Both the position numbers and the translations under genes were made by a program. A stretch of 5,260 nucleotides of DNA, taken from NCBI GenBank assembly GCA_013203065.1, contig JABMQV010000431.1, positions 1-5,260 of the forward strand, given 5' to 3'. The DNA comes from Desulfobacteraceae bacterium. Lineage in GTDB: Bacteria; Desulfobacterota; DSM-4660; Desulfatiglandales; Desulfatiglandaceae. Shown one piece after another: positions 1-5,260 of this stretch (position 1 is the stretch's first letter; the number at the start of each line of letters is the position of its first letter). The notes under the pieces were generated by a model. That model did not search any database. It saw only the letters and a program-made list of their open reading frames with translations, and was not told where the DNA came from.

Positions 1-6
1 AGATAA

Positions 7-32
7 ACAGGAGGGGAACGTACCCACCCTGT
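7..32. repeat. Imperfect 26-bp palindrome upstream of mutY
   Basis: ACAGG at 7-11 pairs with CCTGT at 28-32, GGG at 14-16 pairs with CCC at 23-25, and ACGT lies at the centre, so 10 of 13 possible pairs form. A short run CTTTT follows at 33-37. Read on the plus strand it could be the terminator of a gene left of the window. It could equally be a REP-like dispersed palindrome. No mutY promoter can be recognised in the 54 bases available. Confidence 0.4.
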
Positions 33-54
33 CTTTTGCAAAGATCGTAAGGTT

Positions 55-1158
55 ATGGAAAATATGAACAGAAAGATTATACCCATTCAAACGCAACTTC
101 TGGAATGGTATATAAAGAACCACCGGAAATTGCCATGGCGCCAAACCACCGATCCCTTCGCCATATGGGTTTCAGAGGTTATGTTGCAACAAACCCAGGT
201 AAAGACCGTATTGTCCTATTATCGGGAATTTCTAGAACACTTCCCGGATGTAAAAAGGTTGGCAGCGACCAACCTGCAGGCTGTGCTAAAGATCTGGGAA
301 GGTTTGGGATACTATGCCCGGGCGCGCAATTTACACAGCGCAGCCCAGGTGGTTGTTAACGAGTTCCACGGTAAAATCCCAACCAGCTGGGAAGATTTCA
401 GGAAATTACCGGGGGTGGGAGATTCCACCGCAGCTGCGGTTTTGAGCATCGCTTTTAATCAACCTTATGCGGTGACCGATGGCAATGTAAAACGGGTGTT
501 GGCTCGGCTGCGGCGTATCGACGCACCGGTCAATAAATCTTCATCCCACAAAATATTCCGGGATGCTGCCGGCAGATTGCTGGACAGAAAAAATCCAGCA
601 ACGTTCAACCAAGCAATCATGGAACTGGGAGCCATGGTCTGCACCCCCACTAATCCAAAGTGCGAACACTGCCCACTGCGAGCTGAGTGCCTGGCTTACC
701 AGGCCCATGGGGTTGAGAAATATCCCAAGAAACTAAGAGCAGCTCCCCTGCCGGTGCATCATATTGCTGTTGGTGTGGTGAAAAGAAATAATCGAGTATT
801 GATTACGCAGCGAAAACTCGATGGCCTTTTAGGCGGATTGTGGGAATTCCCCGGCGGAAAGATCGGAAAAGATGAGGCCCCGGATACGGCCTGCATCAGA
901 GAGATCTTGGAAGAGGTAAGTCTCACCGTAAAGATCCATTCCCATCTCACCCGAGTGAAACACACCTATACTCATTTTAAGATTATCGTAGACGTCTTTT
1001 GCTGCCGACTTGTCGCAGGCAGAATAAGATTAAACGGTCCAATAGACTATCGCTGGATAAAATTGAACCAAATTGACAAATTTCCTTTTCCAAAAGCGAA
1101 CCACAAATTCATCCCGCTTCTGAAAAAATGCATTTCAAATCATGAAAAAACAGATTGA
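55..1158 (+). CDS. mutY: A/G-specific adenine DNA glycosylase MutY with C-terminal Nudix-like domain
   Basis: MutY removes adenine mispaired with 8-oxoguanine in base-excision repair in the cytoplasm. The 367-residue length is normal for the family. Residues ~10-195 form the helical HhH-GPD fold: SEVMLQQTQV contains the catalytic Glu41, the hairpin LPGVG is at 118-122, and TDGNVKRVLAR contains the catalytic Asp142. The [4Fe-4S] ligands are C196, C203, C206 and C212 (C-x6-C-x2-C-x5-C). Residues ~234-360 are the Nudix-fold 8-oxoG-recognition domain, with the HTYTHF loop at 303-308 matching the FSH loop of characterised MutY. The Nudix box (268-290) keeps all four acidic residues (E274, E283, E286, E287), which is unusual because E. 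coli MutY lacks them. The start is uncertain. ATG at 55 has TAAGG only 2 nt upstream, whereas ATG at 64 (Met4) has it 11 nt upstream and may be the true start. The gene converges with the next gene. Confidence 0.96.
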   Translation: MENMNRKIIPIQTQLLEWYIKNHRKLPWRQTTDPFAIWVSEVMLQQTQVKTVLSYYREFLEHFPDVKRLAATNLQAVLKIWEGLGYYARARNLHSAAQVVVNEFHGKIPTSWEDFRKLPGVGDSTAAAVLSIAFNQPYAVTDGNVKRVLARLRRIDAPVNKSSSHKIFRDAAGRLLDRKNPATFNQAIMELGAMVCTPTNPKCEHCPLRAECLAYQAHGVEKYPKKLRAAPLPVHHIAVGVVKRNNRVLITQRKLDGLLGGLWEFPGGKIGKDEAPDTACIREILEEVSLTVKIHSHLTRVKHTYTHFKIIVDVFCCRLVAGRIRLNGPIDYRWIKLNQIDKFPFPKANHKFIPLLKKCISNHEKTD

Positions 1159-1164
1159 CCCCAG

Positions 1165-1338
1165 AATGCATTCCTCAGAGCATATCTTGAATTAGGCTGT
1201 GGTTACGAGTTGAATCGTGGACGTTGCAAGGACATGGTATTTGGAGAGACGACACCGATGATGACGGCAGGGATAACAGGCCATCAATGGTCTATAAAAG
1301 AACTTTTGGCCCGGCATATTGCTCTCAGCCAAGTCTGA
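1165..1338 (+). pseudogene. Probable C-terminal remnant of an insertion-sequence transposase
   Basis: This stretch is open in the same frame as mutY, starting just after the mutY stop codon and running to TGA at 1336-1338, but it has no start codon or ribosome binding site that would make a gene. The translation holds NAFLRAYLELGCGYELNRGR followed by TTPMMTAGITGHQWSIKELL. The second part resembles the C-terminal end of several DDE transposases (TPAMAAGxTDHxWxxEELL type, recalled from IS1-like and rve-type enzymes). No catalytic DDE residues, terminal repeats or target duplications are visible. The family assignment is from memory of motifs and is tentative. It could also be chance similarity in non-coding DNA. 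Confidence 0.42.
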
Positions 1339-1390
1339 AAATCACTGAACCCTCTATATCTTGGATTCTTCCCTTGAAGCCGAAGTTGCA

Positions 1391-1420
1391 AACAGAAATT
1401 GGGCTTCTTTGCGCAAGCCC
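1391..1420 (-). terminator. Weak hairpin terminator of the zinc-ribbon gene
   Basis: GGGCTT at 1401-1406 and AAGCCC at 1415-1420 form a perfect 6-bp stem with an 8-nt loop. It begins about 30 nt past the stop codon of the minus-strand gene ending at 1451. Read on the minus strand the stem is followed by AATTTCTGTT, which is T-rich but not a true T-tract. The plus-strand side has no T-run, so the minus-strand reading is preferred. Confidence 0.4.
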
Positions 1421-1450
1421 TTAGGTCCGCGAGAGGTCGGTGCTTGGGTT

Positions 1451-2413
1451 TCACTTCCCCGGCGATGAACTAACCGCTTCGACAGTGAATTCGCTCAGAT
1501 TATCGGGTAAATCACCAAATACGATCATGAAAGGGATGGATGTGCCGGGTGCCACATTCAGATTTTTTTTGTCCTTGCCAGAGCGGTTTTCCATGGCCTT
1601 GTTGATTTCCTCCATCGGGAGTTCCTTGACCGCTTCCGCCTTAAAGGTGTTGCCACCATAGGCCAACTTTTGCTTTACCACCTTGCCCTTGTCATCCAAA
1701 ATTGTACCCTTCACCAGAACAAAACTCCGGCTCTTCGGATACTTGTTCCTGACCAGGCCCCTGATTACAAATAGATGTCCTGCCTTTTTGGAGTTAACAA
1801 AAGATCCCGTTACGTCCTGAAATGAGAGGAGCCTGGCACTTGCGTCGGCAACTTTCCCTTTGTCTGTCGGCTTTAGTATGGACAAAGAATCGGGAATAAG
1901 CTCGGGAGCCCAGAAAAAAATGGCGACCGCTCCTCCTACGAGCAACAGGATGACCACCAGAAAAACCGACAGAAAATGGGATTTTTTGGGTCTATCTTGA
2001 TAGGGAGTTTCAGCAGGGAACTCTCTCTCCTCCGGGTAACCCGGGTGGGGCTCGGCATCGAAATCCGTAGAAGGGATATCTTTTTCGGGCAGTTCTTCTT
2101 CGTCTGGAACCTCTTCTTCAGGCTCTTCAAAAGATTCAGGGGCTTCTGCCTCTAATCCACCCAAATCTTCCAGGGAGTCTTCAAAGAGCTTGTCAAAGTC
2201 TATCTCCTGATCAGTCTTTTCAGCTGCAGGCGGTTCCTCAATTTGTTCCCGCTCACCGGGAGTCACCGGGGGCTCCTCAACGAATACCTCACCGGGAGGA
2301 TATGCCTCAAAGACATGTTTACAGATGGAACATTTTACTTTTGTACCCGAACCCTTGAGCAGGGTTTCATCAATAGTGAATTTTGTACCGCACTCTTGAC
2401 ACTGGATAATCAC
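1451..2413 (-). CDS. Zinc-ribbon (MJ0042-type) and DUF3426 single-pass membrane protein
   Basis: A 320-residue protein of unknown function. Residues 1-35 form a zinc ribbon with C5-x2-C8 and C28-x2-C31 (CQECG...CSICKHVF), the MJ0042-type finger. Residues ~42-135 are a low-complexity acidic linker in which 37 of 94 residues are Asp or Glu, broken up by prolines. A single transmembrane helix spans ~146-168 and is preceded by RPKK, so the finger and linker should be cytoplasmic and the C-terminus extracytoplasmic. Residues ~195-315 match DUF3426 (GHLFVIRGLVRNKYPKSRSF, then a GN turn, then VAPGTSIPFMIVF), probably a beta-sandwich. This order is common in Desulfobacterota and other proteobacteria. 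The start is GTG at 2413-2411, set by AGGAG seven bases upstream and by the first Cys pair lying at residues 5-8. It has its own promoter and leader. The role is unknown. A link between a cytoplasmic ligand and an envelope domain is inference. Confidence 0.9.
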   Translation of the reverse strand: MIIQCQECGTKFTIDETLLKGSGTKVKCSICKHVFEAYPPGEVFVEEPPVTPGEREQIEEPPAAEKTDQEIDFDKLFEDSLEDLGGLEAEAPESFEEPEEEVPDEEELPEKDIPSTDFDAEPHPGYPEEREFPAETPYQDRPKKSHFLSVFLVVILLLVGGAVAIFFWAPELIPDSLSILKPTDKGKVADASARLLSFQDVTGSFVNSKKAGHLFVIRGLVRNKYPKSRSFVLVKGTILDDKGKVVKQKLAYGGNTFKAEAVKELPMEEINKAMENRSGKDKKNLNVAPGTSIPFMIVFGDLPDNLSEFTVEAVSSSPGK

Positions 2414-2420
2414 GGATACA

Positions 2421-2425
2421 CTCCT
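2421..2425 (-). promoter_or_regulatory. Ribosome binding site fixing the GTG start of the zinc-ribbon gene
   Basis: The minus strand reads AGGAG, then seven bases, then GTG at 2413. The strong Shine-Dalgarno match and spacing support this non-ATG start. The downstream codons immediately enter the conserved zinc ribbon. Confidence 0.75.
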
Positions 2426-2448
2426 GTTGAAGAGAATCGCCGGTCAAT

Positions 2449-2549
2449 CCACTCCTTCCATCACTCCAATGCTCTCACTGAGCTGGAAGCGAATATTCCC
2501 TCCGGGCCGTCGGCCCGGCGGATCGGAGGCCAATGGAGGAAGGGAGTGG
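2449..2549. repeat. Long imperfect inverted repeat with GC-rich core in the leader of the zinc-ribbon gene
   Basis: The outer arms are CCACTCCTTCC at 2449-2459 and GGAAGGGAGTGG at 2538-2549, complementary apart from one extra base. CTCCA at 2464-2468 pairs with TGGAG at 2534-2538. The core CCGGGCC (2502-2508) and GGCCCGG (2512-2518) is a perfect 7-bp stem with a 3-nt loop. An 8-bp palindrome GAATATTC lies at 2491-2498. The structure falls between the predicted promoter and the GTG start, so it would be transcribed as most of the leader. No T-tract follows the core stem on either strand, so a simple terminator is unlikely. It could be a regulatory leader or an inserted dispersed repeat. Confidence 0.65.
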
Positions 2550-2565
2550 AGCCAAGTTCGAACTG

Positions 2566-2594
2566 AACATATTGAATTTTTTGCTTTTTGTCAA
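2566..2594 (-). promoter_or_regulatory. Predicted sigma70-type promoter of the zinc-ribbon gene
   Basis: On the minus strand a perfect -35 hexamer TTGACA (2594-2589) is followed by a 17-bp A-rich spacer and a -10 hexamer TATGTT (2571-2566), which matches the consensus at four of six positions. Transcription would start near 2558-2560 and give a leader of about 145 nt before GTG at 2413. This is sequence inference only. Confidence 0.6.
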
Positions 2595-2700
2595 CATGAT
2601 AGCTCAACGTGCCGCGTCAAACCGTTTGATTTCAGCAAAACCCTCCTGACACCTGAAACCTCCCAGTGACAAAAGCCCTCAAGTATCAAATTTCAAATCA

Positions 2701-2744
2701 AGGGATAGCAAGCGAGATCTTATCCGCTGCCAGATGCTATCCCT
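2701..2744 (-). terminator. Hairpin just downstream of the histidine kinase stop codon
   Basis: AGGGATAGCA (2701-2710) and TGCTATCCCT (2735-2744) are a perfect 10-bp inverted repeat. AGCG (2711-2714) can also pair with CGCT (2725-2728), leaving a 6-nt bulge. It begins 14 bases past the kinase stop on the minus strand and is followed by TTGATTTGAAATTTGATAC, which is T-rich but has no continuous T-tract. It could end kinase transcription or protect the 3' end of the mRNA. Between it and the promoter at 2566-2594 nothing else is recognisable. Confidence 0.5.
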
Positions 2745-2758
2745 GGACGACGACCCCT

Positions 2759-5077
2759 TCAATCTCTTGGAGAGAAAAAGACCGTAAATGTGGTTCCACC
2801 GGATTTGTGACAGTCCTCCTTTTTCTTGCAAAAACCGCAGGCGCTTATCCTGCCCGGGCATATATCTTTATCAAGGGGTATATGGCGGCATCGTGAAGAG
2901 GTCATTTTAATCTGAAAGTTATAGCGCTCGGAGAAAATCTTCATCCGTAACAGATCAGCCCCCTTTCCACCGGCATTAAAGTCAAAGGGTCGCTTGGAGG
3001 AATAATCCATGGTTTCTTGGGTGGTAAAAAAACCCTCAAAAATATGCCTTTTGTTAGCGCTGGTAATGCCAACACCATAATCCCTGACGGCCAGTTCCGC
3101 GCCTTTACCCTTCTTCCTCACAAAGATCTCTATCTTTCCTTCATCCGGAGTGTTTTCCACCGCGTTCTTGATCAACCCCATGACGACCTTTTTCAGGACG
3201 TCCGGGGGCATCTTGATGGCCGGAACGGGATGAAGGCTTATGTTGAGGTCTATCTGCCGGTGGGGAAAGAGTGGCTTGGCCTCTTCAACGATTTCAAAGA
3301 CAAATTTATCCAGAAAGATCTCTTCGGATGCGCTCTCCTTTGGGCCAAAGATTTCATCCATACGCCTTCTGATCGTCTCAACGACCGCTCCTTCTCCCAC
3401 CTCTTCGGCGATAAGACTTTCCAATTCGTCAGCACATTCGTTCAACATCCAGGAAAGGACATGATGGGTGTCATAGTATCTGCCCCGCATGATGTCTTCC
3501 ACCTGGTACTGCAACTCCAAGATTCGCTCCAAGTTCCTCTGGGCCCTTTCAATGGTGGGTTGCCAGGTCTCCTCCGGGAGGGAAGAAAGCCTCTTTGAAA
3601 GGATATTCATGGAGGCGGTAAGCACCGATAGGGGAGTCTTGAGTTCATGGGAGAGGTGATTTATGACCCTATCTTTTGCCCGGTTCAGGCGCGTTAGCTC
3701 CCTATAGGCCTTCTGAATCTCCTTTGAAAACCTGGCGTTCTCAATGGATAGGGCCACTGTACCGCCGATCATACTGAGAAATTCGGCATCTGTCTTGTCA
3801 AAGACGCCGGCCTTCTTATTCATGGCACACAGGACCCCGATAATCCTGTCCTTGCTCCTCAGCGGTACGTCCAGGAGGTTCTTGGACATGAACCCCGCCT
3901 GCACATCCACATCTTCGAAAAAATCGGAATCTTTGGATGTATCCAAGACAATAACAGGCTCTCCGTTTCGGATCACCTTGCCCGCTATGCCCTTGCCGGC
4001 AGGAAATCGGATCTCCTTTATCCTCTTTTCGGCATCTGAATCGTCATGGGCCGCGGCCTCAAAGTATAGTTCTCCCTTTTCTTCATCCAGCAGAATGACC
4101 AAGGCCCCTTCCACCCCCAAGAGGAGTTTGATCTCTCCGCTTATGTAATCAAGAAGTTCATCCAGATCGAGGTATTCGGGCAGGGCCATGCCTATTCGGA
4201 GCAAGGCCTCATTATTGCGGGCGATCCGCTTCTCTTGTGTAATATCCCTCAGAATCACGAGTTCGCCGGAAGGCTCATCCTCTGTCTCCGAATAAACGGC
4301 GGCCCTGAAGACCACATCCAGCACCCTGCCGCCCTTGGTCAGCCTTTGGGTCTCATACCGTAATATAATCCTTTCTTCGAAAAGCCTTTTTATGGCCGCG
4401 GTCGTCTCCTGCTCCAATCCAGGCGGAACGTACGGAATGGTCTTCCCTTCCAACTCTTCAAGGGTCCAACCGAAGATCTCCGTAAATGCGGGGTTGAGGT
4501 ATGAGACGCGTCCATCCAAGGTGAAGACCACAATGGGATAGGGGGCAAAATCGAGGAGGGTCCTGTACCTTTTCTCTGATTTCTTTAGGGCCTCCCGTGC
4601 CGTAAATTTCTCGGTGATATCGCGGGCTATGCCTCGAAATCCAATTTTTTCTTCCTTCTCATTTTCAATCAGGTTGGCCGAAAGCTCAATGATTCTGGTT
4701 TTCCCCTCCTTGTCTATGATCTTCCAGATGAGGTCAGTAAAACCTTTGCCCGTCCTGTAAATCCTATTAAAATTCTCAAAGGCCTTTTTCCCGTGGGCTT
4801 CATCCATGAACTTGGTAAAGCTCTGAAACTGTATCTTTTCCCTGGGATAGCCAAAGATCTTACAAAGCGAATTGTTGAAATATAGAAAGTTGCCGTGGAT
4901 ATCTACTTCGTAGACGCCGTCTTCGATACTTTCCATAAATACATGATAACGCTCTCCTGCCGCTCTATCCCAGGCAGTCAGAATATCTCCGCTTGAGGAG
5001 CTTTCTTGTGGATTGGGATTTTTGGGAGGGCTTTTCGAAGAGGGCTTCGTCGTCTTACCTGGCTTACCGTTTTTCAT
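2759..5077 (-). CDS. Cytosolic PAS-PAS-GAF sensor histidine kinase with cysteine-rich ATPase-domain insert
   Basis: Two-component sensor kinase, 772 residues from ATG at 5077. No signal peptide or membrane helix is visible. After a basic, Ser/Pro/Lys-rich tail (1-35) come PAS1 (~42-160, ending GIARDITEKF), PAS2 (~168-284, ending ILRDITQEKR), GAF (~287-448) and HisKA with phospho-acceptor His477 in NHLSHELKTPLSVL. A helical stretch of about 55-60 residues (~530-588) follows, longer than usual. HATPase_c then shows the N-box around LIKNAVENT (N638), the G1 box D666-Y-G-V-G and a diverged G2 box GGKGADLLR (703-711), whose third glycine is Asp708. Before the final strand (SGGTTFTVFF) lies an insert with C730, C740, C747, C750 and C756, the last four spaced C-x6-C-x2-C-x5-C. 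No response regulator is adjacent. The start is uncertain: the frame stays open to TTG at 5125, and GTG at 5107 has AAAGG nine bases upstream, whereas the ATG has only weak AGG/GGGGA. The signal sensed is unknown. Confidence 0.93.
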   Translation of the reverse strand: MKNGKPGKTTKPSSKSPPKNPNPQESSSSGDILTAWDRAAGERYHVFMESIEDGVYEVDIHGNFLYFNNSLCKIFGYPREKIQFQSFTKFMDEAHGKKAFENFNRIYRTGKGFTDLIWKIIDKEGKTRIIELSANLIENEKEEKIGFRGIARDITEKFTAREALKKSEKRYRTLLDFAPYPIVVFTLDGRVSYLNPAFTEIFGWTLEELEGKTIPYVPPGLEQETTAAIKRLFEERIILRYETQRLTKGGRVLDVVFRAAVYSETEDEPSGELVILRDITQEKRIARNNEALLRIGMALPEYLDLDELLDYISGEIKLLLGVEGALVILLDEEKGELYFEAAAHDDSDAEKRIKEIRFPAGKGIAGKVIRNGEPVIVLDTSKDSDFFEDVDVQAGFMSKNLLDVPLRSKDRIIGVLCAMNKKAGVFDKTDAEFLSMIGGTVALSIENARFSKEIQKAYRELTRLNRAKDRVINHLSHELKTPLSVLTASMNILSKRLSSLPEETWQPTIERAQRNLERILELQYQVEDIMRGRYYDTHHVLSWMLNECADELESLIAEEVGEGAVVETIRRRMDEIFGPKESASEEIFLDKFVFEIVEEAKPLFPHRQIDLNISLHPVPAIKMPPDVLKKVVMGLIKNAVENTPDEGKIEIFVRKKGKGAELAVRDYGVGITSANKRHIFEGFFTTQETMDYSSKRPFDFNAGGKGADLLRMKIFSERYNFQIKMTSSRCRHIPLDKDICPGRISACGFCKKKEDCHKSGGTTFTVFFSPRD

Positions 5078-5111
5078 GCCGGCCTGATCCCCAAAGGCGA
5101 GACTCACTGTA

Positions 5112-5255
5112 TGAGACCTTTGCAAAACGTCCCCTTTTGGCCAATCTCGGCGTCAAGCTCAAATTTCAATCCTCGAAATATTCACCATATTCCTGTGGTT
5201 GAAATTTTCGCCTTCCTTGACCTTGATCAAAATTGAACATTTTTCAAAGGTCTCA
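5112..5255. repeat. MITE-like imperfect palindrome of about 144 bp upstream of the kinase
   Basis: The ends are perfect 11-bp inverted repeats: TGAGACCTTTG at 5112-5122 and CAAAGGTCTCA at 5245-5255. Ungapped extension gives arms of 32 bp with 25 complementary positions. An inner perfect pair, AAATTTCAA (5161-5169) with TTGAAATTT (5199-5207), is centred on the same point near 5184, so the whole element is one extended palindrome. No transposase is encoded. This layout fits a miniature inverted-repeat element or a dispersed palindromic repeat. It occupies the kinase upstream region, and one possible kinase ribosome binding site (AAAGG) lies inside its left end. No convincing kinase promoter was found within it. 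Confidence 0.7.
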
Positions 5256-5260
5256 GCCAT

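Noticed and set aside
34..43. TTTTGCAAAG near the window start, complementary to CTTTGCAAAA in the palindromic element at 5118-5127
   Set aside because: Only ten bases of a partly self-complementary word are shared and the flanks differ, so it cannot be called a second copy of the element.
2499..2521. GC-rich perfect hairpin as a rho-independent terminator
   Set aside because: Neither strand has a T-tract after the stem, and it lies between a predicted promoter and its gene, so termination there would be counterproductive.
2243..2669. Overlapping plus-strand open frames across the intergenic inverted repeat
   Set aside because: Their translations consist of repeat-derived low-complexity peptide and antisense of the zinc-ribbon gene. 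They show no domain and no good ribosome binding site.
3017..3598. 193-codon open frame on the plus strand
   Set aside because: It lies entirely antisense to the kinase GAF-to-ATPase region, whose minus-strand frame shows clear domain motifs. The plus-strand translation shows no recognisable domain.
5078..5125. Extension of the kinase start to TTG at 5125
   Set aside because: The codon lies inside the palindromic repeat and the added 16 residues show no domain. GTG 5107 remains possible, and ATG 5077 was chosen as the conservative start.
5159..5260. 33-residue minus-strand open frame starting with ATG at the window edge (MAETFEKCS...)
   Set aside because: It falls almost entirely inside the palindromic element and has no assessable ribosome binding site because the window ends there. 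Its coding appearance is most likely incidental to the repeat.

Overview
The window looks like chromosomal DNA of moderate GC from a Gram-negative anaerobe, most likely a Desulfobacterota (deltaproteobacterial) relative. The clues are a zinc-ribbon/DUF3426 membrane protein of the type common in that group, a soluble PAS-PAS-GAF histidine kinase, and intergenic spaces rich in palindromic repeats. The lineage is inferred from gene style and was not tested by any search.

Layout: a short palindrome (7-32) precedes mutY (+ strand, 55-1158), a complete A/G-specific adenine glycosylase. The convergent gap 1159-1450 holds what looks like the decayed C-terminal end of an insertion-sequence transposase and a weak terminator for the opposing gene. 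On the minus strand, 2413-1451 encodes a single-pass membrane protein with an N-terminal zinc ribbon, a long acidic linker and an extracytoplasmic DUF3426 domain. Its upstream gap (2414-2758) holds a good sigma70-type promoter, a roughly 145-nt leader dominated by a long inverted repeat, and a hairpin just behind the stop of the next gene. Also on the minus strand, about 5077-2759 encodes a cytosolic hybrid-sensor histidine kinase (PAS-PAS-GAF-HisKA-HATPase). A roughly 144-bp imperfect palindrome (5112-5255) that resembles a miniature mobile element sits directly upstream of it.

The three genes do not form an obvious pathway. MutY is housekeeping DNA repair. The other two are separated by their own promoter and hairpin, so they are probably independent units, and no response regulator lies in the window. 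The most striking observation is in the kinase. Its ATP-binding domain carries a cysteine-rich insert before the last strand, spaced C-x6-C-x2-C-x5-C. This is exactly the spacing of the [4Fe-4S] ligands in the MutY encoded at the other end of the window, and it suggests a metal- or redox-responsive catalytic domain. No CRISPR array, tRNA, rRNA, toxin-antitoxin or defence system was seen.
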